From contig JASLEM010000329.1 in NCBI GenBank assembly GCA_030151165.1, forward strand, positions 1-18,780: a DNA stretch of 18,780 nucleotides. Reading direction: 5' to 3'. Numbering within the stretch: position 1 is the stretch's first letter; the number at the start of each line of letters is the position of its first letter. A model generated the notes under the pieces. The model saw only the letters and a list, made by a program, of their open reading frames with translations. It was not told where the DNA came from and made no database searches. Positions 1 through 6,325 of this stretch are shown one piece after another. This DNA is from Burkholderiaceae bacterium. Lineage in GTDB: Bacteria > Pseudomonadota > Gammaproteobacteria > Burkholderiales > Burkholderiaceae. The translations under genes and the position numbers were made by a program.

Positions 1-467
1 CGCGCGCCCTCGATGTCCCAGGCGACGTTCTCGACGAACCAGGCCGCGCGCAGGAAGGTGACGGCCGCCGGCAGGTCGGCCAGCGCCCGCTCGAGCCGCT
101 GCAGCTGCGTCAGCAGGTTCTCCTGCGCGGCGTCGGCGCCGATCGTCGACAGCACGACCACCCGCGGCACGCGCGCCGCGCGCAGCGCCCGCGAGATCGC
201 GGCGATGTTGCGGCCGCTCTCGGCGAATCCGGGCGACGGGTCGAACACCGGCGGCAGCAGCACGAAGGCCGCGTCGACGCCCGTGAAGGCGGCCGTGAGC
301 GCCTCGGCGTCGTCCATCGCGGCGATGGCGGCCTCGCAGCCGCGCTCGATCCATGGCCACGCCTTGGCCGGATCGCGCAACACGGCGCGCACCGGCCGCT
401 TCGCCGCCAGAAGTTCCGCGGCGAGCTGGCCGCCCACCTGTCCCGTGATTCCCGTGATTGCAAACAT
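1..467 (-). CDS. NmrA-like NAD(P)-binding oxidoreductase, N-terminal part
   Basis: The first 155 residues of an atypical short-chain dehydrogenase of the NmrA / NAD(P)H-binding type; the C-terminus lies beyond the window start. The protein opens MFAITGITGQVGGQL, a TGxTGxxG-style glycine-rich dinucleotide-binding loop directly after the first strand. It then shows the family's usual order: a LRDPAKA segment after strand 2, GVDAAFVLLPP, and RVVVLSTIGAD in the central Rossmann strands, then FLRAAWFVENV. In the family these proteins are NAD(P)H-dependent quinone reductases, sugar epimerase-like enzymes or redox sensors; the substrate cannot be read here. The ATG at 465-467 is preceded by AGGAG (476-480 on the complementary strand) at good spacing. 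It is divergent from a LysR gene 97 bp away, the usual arrangement for a LysR regulator and its target, so LysR control is likely by inference. Confidence 0.88.
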   Translation of the reverse strand, partial: MFAITGITGQVGGQLAAELLAAKRPVRAVLRDPAKAWPWIERGCEAAIAAMDDAEALTAAFTGVDAAFVLLPPVFDPSPGFAESGRNIAAISRALRAARVPRVVVLSTIGADAAQENLLTQLQRLERALADLPAAVTFLRAAWFVENVAWDIEGA

Positions 468-564
468 GTCGCTGGCTCCTTGATGCGATGGAACGCATTC
501 TTCTGCGCCCGCCGATCGATTGCGATAGCATGAAACTCATTTGACTGATGCCTCGGAGTCATCA
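468..564. promoter_or_regulatory. Divergent promoter region between NmrA-like gene and lysR-type gene
   Basis: These 97 bp lie between two divergently transcribed genes and must hold both promoters. The stretch 500-545 is more AT-rich than the flanking genes. An ATGA-aac-TCAT dyad sits at 530-540, about 25 bp before the LysR start, and could be part of a LysR site. I cannot pick out a convincing full T-N11-A operator, so the dyad assignment is weak; the divergent layout is the real evidence. Confidence 0.5.
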
Positions 565-1476
565 ATGGCGGAGACCGGCACGCAACTGCTCGAGGGCCTG
601 GCCGTGATGGCCGCGGTCGTCGACGCGCGCAGCTTCAACCGCGCCGGCGAGGCGCTGGACATGTCGCAGTCCGGCGTCAGCCGCGCCGTCGCCCGGCTCG
701 AGGCGCGGCTGGGCATCCGCCTGTTCGAGCGCACCACGCGCTCGGTGCGGCTCACCGTCGAGGGCCGCCGCTTCCAGGAACAGGTGTTGCCGCTGATCGC
801 CGCGCTGCAGGAGGCCACGGCCGACGCGCAGGGCGGCGCGGCGGCGATCCGCGGGCGGCTGCGCGTCAACGTCGATCCGTTCTTCTCGCGCCTGATCCTC
901 GGCCCCGCGCTCGGCGGCTTCCTCGAACGCCATCCCGAGCTCGAGGTGGAGCTGCGCACGCGCGACGACCTCGGCGACCTCGTCGGCGACGGCTTCGACC
1001 TCGCGCTGCGCTTCGGCCATCCACAGCCCTCGTCGCTGGTCGCGCGCAAGCTGCTCGATGCGCGTGTGCTGACCGTCGCGTCGCCGAAGTACGTCAAGCG
1101 CTTCGGCCGGCCCGCGCATCCGCAGGAGCTGGAATCGGGCCGGCACCGCTGCATCCAGTTCCGCGATCCCGCCACCGGCCGCGCGTTTCCGTGGGAGTTC
1201 CACCAGAAGCGGCGCAAGATCGTGATCTCGACGCCCGGAGCGCTCACCGTCAACGACGCCGGCACGCTGCAAAGCGTCTGCGAGGCGGGCTACGGCATCG
1301 CGCAGATGTTCGCGCTGCCCCAGGATCCGCTGCTGGCGGACAAGCGCCTCGTCGACCTGTTCCCGGACTGGTCGGACGAGCGATTTCCGCTGTATGCGTA
1401 CCACCCGTCGCGCCACCACGTGCCGGCGAAGACGCGGGCGATGCTGGACTTCGTCGCGAGCTTGGTCTCAGGCTAG
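565..1476 (+). CDS. LysR-family transcriptional regulator
   Basis: A 303-aa LysR-type regulator of normal length. Residues about 8-65 form the winged helix-turn-helix, with the family pattern VVDARSFNRAGEALDMSQSGVSRAVARLEARLG followed by LFERTTRSVRLTVEG, given here in two parts. The rest is the periplasmic-binding-protein-like effector domain, recognisable from GRLRVNVDPFFSRLILGP, LRFGHP and GYGIAQMF. I chose the ATG at 565 because GGAG (554-557) lies seven bases upstream; a TTG at 541 in the same frame would add eight residues without a better ribosome site. It is divergent from the NmrA-like gene, its likely target, and its last 9 bp overlap tail-to-tail with the RidA gene on the other strand. 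The inducer is unknown. Confidence 0.93.
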   Translation: MAETGTQLLEGLAVMAAVVDARSFNRAGEALDMSQSGVSRAVARLEARLGIRLFERTTRSVRLTVEGRRFQEQVLPLIAALQEATADAQGGAAAIRGRLRVNVDPFFSRLILGPALGGFLERHPELEVELRTRDDLGDLVGDGFDLALRFGHPQPSSLVARKLLDARVLTVASPKYVKRFGRPAHPQELESGRHRCIQFRDPATGRAFPWEFHQKRRKIVISTPGALTVNDAGTLQSVCEAGYGIAQMFALPQDPLLADKRLVDLFPDWSDERFPLYAYHPSRHHVPAKTRAMLDFVASLVSG

Positions 1477-1929
1477 CGCCACGACGAGATCGAGCTCCAC
1501 GCAGCCGTCGCGCGGCAGCTGCGCGGCGCCGACGCTGGTGCGCGCGTGGCGTCCGAGCTCCGGCCCGAACAGCTCGTGGATCAGCGCCGAGGCGCCGTCG
1601 GCGACCGCGCTGTGCTGCGTGAAGTCCTCGGTGCTGTTGACGTGGACGCTCAGCTTGAGGATCTGCCGCACGCGGCCGAGGCCGCCGAGTTCGTCGCGCA
1701 GCGCCGCGAGGCCGCGCAGCAACGCGATGCGCGCGCCGTGCTGCGCGCCGGCGATGTCGATGTCGCGGCCCAGCTTGCCCCTGGCGACGACGTGGTCGCC
1801 CTCGCGGGGCAGCTGGCCGCTGACCCAGGCGAGGCCGTCGTGCACGACGACCGCGGCATAACGGGCGCCGGGGCCGGCCGATGCCGGCAGCGCGAGGCCG
1901 AGTTCTTCGAGGCGTTGTTCCAGGGTCAT
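1468..1929 (-). CDS. RidA-family (YjgF/YER057c/UK114) protein, copy 1
   Basis: A 153-aa RidA-superfamily protein. The best-known members are trimers that hydrolyse reactive enamine/imine intermediates such as 2-aminoacrylate. This sequence belongs to the longer branch that starts MTLEQRLEELGLALP and carries VSGQLP, GKLGRD and HSAVADGAS; its physiological substrate is not established. Arg130 in HARTSVG aligns with the substrate-carboxylate Arg105 of E. coli RidA, and Glu145 in CVELD with the conserved acid near the C-terminus, so the active site looks intact. I start at the ATG at 1927-1929 rather than a codon 33 bp upstream, because the paralogue at 4338 begins with the same MTLE and the two share an upstream element at identical spacing. 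There is no strong Shine-Dalgarno. About 114 of 153 residues match copy 2 by hand count. Confidence 0.9.
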   Translation of the reverse strand: MTLEQRLEELGLALPASAGPGARYAAVVVHDGLAWVSGQLPREGDHVVARGKLGRDIDIAGAQHGARIALLRGLAALRDELGGLGRVRQILKLSVHVNSTEDFTQHSAVADGASALIHELFGPELGRHARTSVGAAQLPRDGCVELDLVVALA

Positions 1930-1983
1930 GTCGAGGCGATCGAGGGAGCGGCCTGCCAGCATGCCCGCGGCCGCGCGCCGTGC

Positions 1984-1993
1984 ACAGGCACAG
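1984..1993 (-). promoter_or_regulatory. Conserved element upstream of ridA-like copy 1
   Basis: Read on the minus strand this is CTGTGCCTGT. It ends exactly 54 bp before the ATG of RidA copy 1 and is followed within a few bases by ACGGCGCG and GGCC. The same 10-mer, also followed by ACGGCGCGGCC, lies exactly 54 bp before RidA copy 2. This looks like promoter or operator sequence retained when the gene was duplicated; the binding factor is unknown. Confidence 0.5.
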
Positions 1994-2185
1994 TTGGCGC
2001 GGGACGCGCTGATACTGTTTGCGCGCCCGATAGGGCACGGGGTACGCGGCAGGCCGCGCCCGCCCGGCTCGTCTGTTGCGCATCAGGGCAAGGGTTCACC
2101 GCATCGAACGCCACCGCGCATTGCGCCATCATCGCGCCCGGGAAGCGGCGCCCGCGCTCGCCGCCATGACAACAGGAGACATCCC

Positions 2186-3328
2186 ATGCCGCCCACCCTC
2201 CGCCTGCTCACGATGTCCGTCCTGGCCCTCGCGGCCGCGGCCGCGAGCGCCGACGACGTCCATCGCGCGCACAACCCCGCGCCGCCCAAGGTCATCCTCG
2301 ATACCGACTTCAACACCATCAGCGACGACGGCCAGGCGCTCGCGATGCTGGCCCAGCTCGATGCCGCGGGCACGCTGGACCTGCTGGGCATGACGGTCGC
2401 GACCGGCAACGCCTGGCTCGAGCAGGAGACCTCGGACGCGCTGAAGGCGGTCGAGCGCCTCGGCATCGATCGCTCGGTCGGCGTCTACATGGGCGCGAAG
2501 TACCCGCTGCTGCACGACTACGACGCATACCTCGACGAGGTCGCGAAGTTCGGCGCCGCGAGCGACTACGTCGGCGCCTTCGGGAGCCCGCCGCCGACCT
2601 CGCCGAGCGACCTCGTGCCGCCGCCCGACGGCTTCGCGACGCACACGCGGCCGCAGGCGCAGCCCGCGGTCGACTTCCTGATCGAGCAGATCCATCGCTA
2701 CCCGCACCAGGTGTCCATCCTCGAGATCGCGCCGCCCACCAACCTCGCGATGGCCATCCGCAAGGATCCGAGCATCGTGCCGCTGATCAAGCAGATCGTG
2801 ACGATGGCGGGGCAGATCTACGTCGCCGGCAACGCCTACAACGACGTCGGCGAGTTCAACTGGTGGACCGATCCGGAGTCGGTCAAGATCGTGTTGCGCG
2901 CGGCGATCCCCAAGGTGATCCTGCCGCTAGACCTGACCAACAACGTGCCGCTGACCAAGGCGGTGTACGAGCAGATCGCCAACCACCGGCCGGTGACGCC
3001 GATCACCAAGCTGTACACCGACGCCTACGCGCCGTTCTTCGGCTCGGCGCCCGCGCCCTACCCGCTCTACATCTGGGACACCACGGCGCTGGCCTACCTG
3101 GTCGACCCCACGTTCGCCACCACCACGCGCGACCTGTGGGTGGACATGAACACCACCTTCGACGCCAACTACGGCAAGTCCATCGTCTACGACAACAACC
3201 CGACGCCGTCGTATCCGCTGCTGCAGCAATCGAAGGTCGTGCTCGCGTTCGACACGGCACGCTTCTACGCGTTCTACGCCGACCTGCTGACGCGCCCGGT
3301 GCCGGTGCGCAGCGGCCACGGCCACTGA
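2186..3328 (+). CDS. Secreted inosine/uridine-type nucleoside hydrolase
   Basis: A 380-aa nucleoside hydrolase, predicted to cleave the N-glycosidic bond of nucleosides into base and ribose with a bound Ca2+. The family's N-terminal metal motif is present as ILDTDFNTISDDGQAL (Asp39, Asp41, Asp47, Asp48). The segment between DTD and DD has five residues instead of the classical three. Later hallmarks are EIAPPTNLAMAIRKDP (cf. GPLTNLA), IVTMAGQIYVAGN, EFNWWTDPESVKIV and the C-terminal metal Asp in IWDTTALAYLVDP. A signal peptide covers residues 1-22 with an ASA cleavage site, so the enzyme should act in the periplasm or outside; most bacterial homologues are cytosolic. The start at 2186 has AGGAG (2174-2178) seven bases upstream. 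It ends 13 bp from the convergent LytTR gene. Confidence 0.9.
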   Translation: MPPTLRLLTMSVLALAAAAASADDVHRAHNPAPPKVILDTDFNTISDDGQALAMLAQLDAAGTLDLLGMTVATGNAWLEQETSDALKAVERLGIDRSVGVYMGAKYPLLHDYDAYLDEVAKFGAASDYVGAFGSPPPTSPSDLVPPPDGFATHTRPQAQPAVDFLIEQIHRYPHQVSILEIAPPTNLAMAIRKDPSIVPLIKQIVTMAGQIYVAGNAYNDVGEFNWWTDPESVKIVLRAAIPKVILPLDLTNNVPLTKAVYEQIANHRPVTPITKLYTDAYAPFFGSAPAPYPLYIWDTTALAYLVDPTFATTTRDLWVDMNTTFDANYGKSIVYDNNPTPSYPLLQQSKVVLAFDTARFYAFYADLLTRPVPVRSGHGH

Positions 3329-3341
3329 GTCGGGCGCGCGC

Positions 3342-3785
3342 TCAGACGCCGTCCTCGGCCAGCAGTTCGCGCACCTGCGTGAGCTGCCGGCGCGAGACCT
3401 GCAGCCACTCCTGCGTCGCGCCGACCTGCACGGCCCAGCCCTCGCCATCGCCGTCGCCGTCGCTGGGCGCGCGGCGTTCCAGCTTGGTGACCGCGGTGCG
3501 CGCGACGAGCGCGTTGCGGTGGATGCGCAGCATCACGTCGCCGAGGCGGTGCTCGAGGTCGGACAGCGAGTCGTCCAGCACGTAGGCGTGCGCCGGCGTG
3601 CGCAGCGTCACGTACTTCAGCTCGGCCTTCAGGTACAGGATGTCGGCGACCGGCACGCGCTGCACGCGGCCGCGGTCGCTCACCACCAGCACGGGCTGCT
3701 CCGCGGGCGCGGCGGCGGCGGTCGGCGGCGCGGCGGGCAGCGGGCGGTCGAGGCGCTGGTGCGCGTCGCGCAGCGCCTGGGCCAC
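3342..3785 (-). CDS. LytTR DNA-binding domain, receiver-less (left arm of inverted pair)
   Basis: The C-terminal half of an AlgR/LytR-type response regulator. The LytTR domain runs from PVLVVSDRGRVQRVPVADI through LYLKAELKYVTLRT, LDDSLSDLEHRLG, MLRIHRNALVAR and VSRRQLTQVRELL. Upstream of it only VAQALRDAHQRLDRPL survives, which resembles the last helix of a receiver domain. The phospho-acceptor receiver itself is absent, because further upstream the frame runs into the antisense of the mirror-image gene. The start shown is the GTG at 3783-3785, the most upstream codon still inside recognisable sequence; no Shine-Dalgarno supports it. Full-length relatives are about 250 aa, against 147 here. 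This may be a broken gene or a constitutive DNA-binding domain. The core is nearly identical to the plus-strand copy, with about 5 differences in 79 residues. Confidence 0.65.
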   Translation of the reverse strand: MAQALRDAHQRLDRPLPAAPPTAAAAPAEQPVLVVSDRGRVQRVPVADILYLKAELKYVTLRTPAHAYVLDDSLSDLEHRLGDVMLRIHRNALVARTAVTKLERRAPSDGDGDGEGWAVQVGATQEWLQVSRRQLTQVRELLAEDGV

Positions 3786-4211
3786 GCGCCCGCCGCGCCT
3801 GTCGCGCCGCCCGCCGCGGCCGCGGGCGAGCAGCCCGTGCTGGTGGTGAGCGACCGCGGCCGCGTCCAGCGCGTGCCCGTCGCCGACATCCTCTACCTCA
3901 AGGCCGAACTGAAGTACGTGACGCTGCGCACCGCGGACCACGCCTACGTGCTCGACGACTCGCTGTCCGACCTCGAGCACCGCCTCGGCGACGCGATGCT
4001 GCGCATCCACCGCAACGCGCTCGTCGCGCGCACCGCGATCCGCAAGCTCGAACGCCGCGCGCCCACCGCGCCGGACGGCCAGCCAGCCGCGCCGCACGAG
4101 CCCGACGGCGACGCCTGGGCCGTGCAGGTCGGCGCGACGGGGGAATGGCTGGCGGTGTCGCGCAGGCAGCTCACGCAAGTTCGCGAATTGCTCGCCAGCG
4201 ATGGCGTTTGA
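3759..4211 (+). CDS. LytTR DNA-binding domain, receiver-less (right arm of inverted pair)
   Basis: The mirror image of the preceding gene: a LytTR DNA-binding domain with PVLVVSDRGRVQRVPVADI, LYLKAELKYVTLRT, MLRIHRNALVAR and VSRRQLTQVRELL. In the family this domain binds paired 9-bp direct repeats and is normally fused to a receiver domain. Here only VRVAQRLG, like the final receiver helix, precedes it. The frame stays open upstream to 3519, but that part is antisense to the left arm and is unlikely to be real protein. I give the GTG at 3759 (GAGG at 3750-3753 could serve as ribosome site) for a 150-aa product. It overlaps the left-arm gene head-to-head by 27 bp. The reading frame is intact, so function is possible, but regulation by phosphorylation is not. 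A RidA gene follows 126 bp downstream. Confidence 0.65.
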   Translation: MRVAQRLGHAPAAPVAPPAAAAGEQPVLVVSDRGRVQRVPVADILYLKAELKYVTLRTADHAYVLDDSLSDLEHRLGDAMLRIHRNALVARTAIRKLERRAPTAPDGQPAAPHEPDGDAWAVQVGATGEWLAVSRRQLTQVRELLASDGV

Positions 4212-4217
4212 TGTGGC

Positions 4218-4284
4218 GACAGGCACAAGCGACGTCGTTTCGACTGCAACAGCATTGGCGTCATCGACCGCGGCTGTGCCTGTC
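4218..4284. repeat. 10-bp inverted repeat in the lytTR-ridA gap
   Basis: GACAGGCACA (4218-4227) and its exact complement TGTGCCTGTC (4275-4284) are separated by 47 bp. The right half overlaps the element shared with RidA copy 1. The left half lies just after the LytTR stop. This could be two half-sites for one regulator; the loop is too long and there is no T-run, so a terminator is unlikely. Confidence 0.45.
4274..4283 (+). promoter_or_regulatory. Conserved element upstream of ridA-like copy 2
   Basis: CTGTGCCTGT, followed after four bases by ACGGCGCGGCC, ends exactly 54 bp before the ATG at 4338. The same element at the same distance precedes RidA copy 1. Conservation in non-coding DNA next to diverged coding copies suggests a functional promoter or operator and supports both start choices. 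Confidence 0.5.
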
Positions 4285-4337
4285 CTGACGGCGCGGCCTC
4301 GCGTAACGTGGGCGCATCGCTTTCATCGGCCCGCGCC

Positions 4338-4802
4338 ATGACCCTCGAAGACCGCCTCGCCGAACTCTCCCTCGAATTGCCCGCTGCCGCGGCGCCCGGC
4401 GCGCGCTACGCCGCGGTCGTCGTCCACGCCGGCGTCGCGTATGTCAGCGGCCAGTTGCCGCGCGACGGCGACCGCGTGCTGTTCGCCGGCAAGCTGGGGC
4501 GCGACGTCGGCGTCGACGACGCGAAGCAGGGCGCGCGCGTCGCGCTGCTGCGCGGCCTCGCGGCGTTGCGCGACGAGCTCGGCGGGCTGGGGCGCGTGCG
4601 GCAGGTGCTCAAGATCACCGTGTTCGTCAACAGCAGCGAGGACTTCACGCAGCACAGCGCCGTCGCCGACGGCGCGTCCGAGCTGATCTACGGCCTGTTC
4701 GGCCCGTTGCTCGGGCATCACGCCCGCACCAGCGTGGGCGTGGCGCAGCTGCCGCGCAACGGGCGCGTCGAGCTGGACATGACGGTGGCGATCGACGACT
4801 GA
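4338..4802 (+). CDS. RidA-family (YjgF/YER057c/UK114) protein, copy 2
   Basis: A 154-aa RidA-superfamily protein and the close paralogue of the gene at 1468-1929. It shares MTLE-RL-EL, GARYAAVVVH, VSGQLPR, GKLGRD, ALLRGLAALRDELGGLGRVR and EDFTQHSAVADGAS. Arg130 (HARTSVG) and Glu145 (RVELD) match the residues that hold the substrate carboxylate and complete the active site in characterised RidA proteins. It probably deaminates an enamine or imine intermediate, but this branch has no fixed substrate. The start is set by alignment with copy 1; a GTG at 4308 would add ten residues that resemble nothing. It follows the right-arm LytTR gene and precedes a GST on the same strand, 141 bp downstream. 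Keeping two intact copies within 3 kb suggests either recent duplication or specialised roles. Confidence 0.9.
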   Translation: MTLEDRLAELSLELPAAAAPGARYAAVVVHAGVAYVSGQLPRDGDRVLFAGKLGRDVGVDDAKQGARVALLRGLAALRDELGGLGRVRQVLKITVFVNSSEDFTQHSAVADGASELIYGLFGPLLGHHARTSVGVAQLPRNGRVELDMTVAIDD

Positions 4803-4943
4803 TCGCGGCGCGGCCGCCGCCGCCGCTCGGCGTTTCGAACATCTCGTGGCCGACCCTCGCGGTCGCCGACGATCTCGCCCCCTTCGCGCCGCGCGCGCCT
4901 CCGGGTATCGTGTCGGACGATCCCACCCTCGCCAGGAACCCCG

Positions 4944-5576
4944 ATGAAGCTGATCGGCATGCTCGATTCCCCGTTCGTCCGCCGCACCGCGATCGCGCTG
5001 CAATTGCTCGACGTCCCGTTCGAGCACGCGCCGCTGTCCGTCTTCAGCACCTTCCAGGAGGTCAGCGAGATCAACCCGGCCGTCAAGGTGCCGACGCTGG
5101 TGTGCGACGACGGCACCGTGCTGATGGAGTCCGGCCTGATCATCGATCACCTCGAGACGATCACCGGCCGCAGCCTGTGGCCCGCGCACAAGGCCGAGCG
5201 GCTGCGCGCGCTGCGCATCACCGGCCTCGCGCTCGCCGCCTGCGACAAGGTGCTGCAGGAGGTCTACGAACGCAACCTGCGCCCGGACGACAAGCAGCAC
5301 GAGCCCTGGATGGAACGCATCGCCGTGCAGCGCCTGGGTGCCTTCAAGGCCATCGACGCCGAGCTCGGCGCCCACCCGCTGTCCTCCGAACCGCGCCACC
5401 TGACCCAGGCCGGCATCACCGCCGCCGTCGCGTGGCGCTTCATGCAGATCAAGCTGGCGCAGCCGATCGATGCCCGCACCTGCCCGGCGCTCGCCGCGTA
5501 CTCCGACAAGCTCGAAGCCTTGCCCGTGTTCGCGCGGACGGGGGCGGACGAGACGGTGAACGCGTCGACCTGCTAG
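4944..5576 (+). CDS. Glutathione S-transferase family protein
   Basis: A 210-aa cytosolic GST of usual length. Residues 1-80 are the thioredoxin-like domain: MKLIGMLDSPFVRRTAIAL gives strand 1 and the helix-start serine (Ser9), NPAVKVPTLV carries the cis-Pro before strand 3, and LMESGLIIDHLE supplies the Glu-Ser pair that binds the glutamyl part of glutathione. Residues about 90-205 are the all-helical domain. The family conjugates or reduces electrophiles with glutathione; this type resembles the E. coli YibF-like group, whose substrates are unclear. The ATG at 4944 follows AGGA (4933-4936) at a workable distance. It lies downstream of the RidA gene on the same strand but with 141 bp between, so an operon is uncertain. 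No anomalies were seen. Confidence 0.9.
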   Translation: MKLIGMLDSPFVRRTAIALQLLDVPFEHAPLSVFSTFQEVSEINPAVKVPTLVCDDGTVLMESGLIIDHLETITGRSLWPAHKAERLRALRITGLALAACDKVLQEVYERNLRPDDKQHEPWMERIAVQRLGAFKAIDAELGAHPLSSEPRHLTQAGITAAVAWRFMQIKLAQPIDARTCPALAAYSDKLEALPVFARTGADETVNASTC

Positions 5577-5703
5577 GCGTCGCCTCCGACGATCGCCCCA
5601 TGGCGCACGGCGCTCCCGGGCACCCGAGTCGCCGGTGCCGAGCCGGCGTCGGTCGGTTCAGGGCGGCGTGGCACCGATGCCTCGCGACGGAGGGCGGGTG
5701 GAT

Positions 5704-6081
5704 CTCCGAGGAGAACCGGTTGTATCCGGAGACCACCTGGTTGGGTCCGCGATGGAACTGTCGATACGCCAGGTACAACGGGTTCCACTCGCGATACAAC
5801 TTTCTCCTGAAAAAGTGGAATCAATTGCACTTGCACTGGAACTCATTGGTTCCGCGATATAGCTAGTTCCATTCCGAGTGGAACTCATTGCACTCGCGAT
5901 GCAATGAACGCCCCAAAAAGGGGCGTCAGTTCCACTCGGAGTGGAATTGATTGGGTCCAGGATATAACTGGTTCCACTCCGATAAGAACTCATTGCATCC
6001 GAAGTGGAACTGATTGCAGCTGGAGTGGAATTCATTGCCCTCCGATACCCATTCATGGGTCCGCAATGGATTGAGTTCATC
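5704..6081. repeat. Phased array of 18 degenerate 21-bp units
   Basis: Cutting the sequence every 21 bp from 5704 gives 18 consecutive units with no phase slip. Most begin TCCG or CTCG, carry GTGGAACT or a variant in the middle, and end in ATTGCA, GTTCCA or TTGGG. A rough consensus is TCCGAGTGGAACTCATTGCA plus one leading pyrimidine. Clear units start at 5746, 5830, 5872, 5935, 5977, 5998 and 6019. Some units carry the motif in the opposite sense (GTTCCACTCG). The array is visibly AT-richer than its surroundings. Because 21 is a multiple of three, several frames read as heptapeptide repeats, e.g. WNQLYPG-PNQFHSE on the minus strand, but none has a credible start. There are no CRISPR-type spacers. 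Confidence 0.85.
5886..5946. repeat. Cluster of inverted repeats inside the 21-bp array
   Basis: Three palindromes follow one another. CATTGCA / TGCAATG (5886-5892 and 5900-5906) has a 7-nt loop. ACGCCCC / GGGGCGT (5908-5914 and 5920-5926) has an AAAAA loop. TTCCACTC-G-GAGTGGAA spans 5930-5946. The middle hairpin replaces normal unit sequence in the array while keeping the 21-bp phase. It has no flanking T-run, so I do not call it a terminator. A further one, ACCCAT-TC-ATGGGT, lies at 6047-6060. Confidence 0.7.
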
Positions 6082-6325
6082 GCTGACGGCGAACGGATGA
6101 GTCTCCCCGTCGATCCGGTCGACCCCGGACACCACCGGATTGCAGGGAGACGGAAGGCAATCGAACGGCGCGGCTGCAATGGCCGGTTCGTCATCCCCAA
6201 GTTGCAGGACGCCGTCCCCATCGGCATCGGCTAGATTGCAGCCTTTCGACGTCGACGTCGGCCAGGGAGGCGGCAGGCACGGTGATCCCCGGGCGCCTCG
6301 GCGTCGACCGCAGCCGGTGAGCATC
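6082..6325 (+). promoter_or_regulatory. Leader of the TIR/SLOG operon
   Basis: This 244-bp stretch joins the 21-bp array to the first gene of the operon and presumably holds its promoter, although I see no clear -35/-10 pair. A 14-bp perfect palindrome, CGACGTCGACGTCG, lies at 6247-6260, about 65 bp before the ATG. It could be an operator but may be chance in GC-rich DNA. On the minus strand 6190-6240 reads as an EF-hand-like loop (see findings). Confidence 0.35.

Larger units (their letters stand above)
3342..4211. repeat. Inverted repeat formed by two LytTR domains
   Basis: The arms (about 3342-3707 and 3832-4211) encode the two LytTR domains in head-to-head orientation. Comparing the reverse complement of 3481-3660 with 3894-4073 by eye gives roughly 90-95% nucleotide identity. 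Identity falls in the linker before the last strands, where the right arm has 18 extra bases. The central stretch 3745-3790 reads as a receiver-domain terminal helix on both strands. The differences between arms, both silent and non-silent, argue against a simple read fold-back artefact. Confidence 0.85.

Noticed and set aside
13..483. A plus-strand frame over the NmrA-like gene.
   Set aside because: It is Ala/Ser/Arg-rich and antisense to a gene with a clear dinucleotide-binding motif and a good ribosome site.
3519..4226. Longer versions of the two LytTR genes starting at 3519 (plus) or 4226 (minus).
   Set aside because: The added N-termini are simply antisense of the opposite LytTR arm and do not resemble a receiver domain.
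5619..5639. A GGCACC/GGTGCC hairpin after the GST gene as a terminator.
   Set aside because: It has only six pairs, a 9-nt loop and no T-run; such stems are expected by chance here.
4910..5866. A plus-strand frame that reads through the 21-bp array as RYN/KWN/HWN heptads.
   Set aside because: Its first two thirds overlap the GST gene in another frame, and no start lies near the array. The heptads follow automatically from a period divisible by three.
5704..6081. A CRISPR array.
   Set aside because: Units are contiguous 21-mers with no unique spacers, and no cas gene is present.
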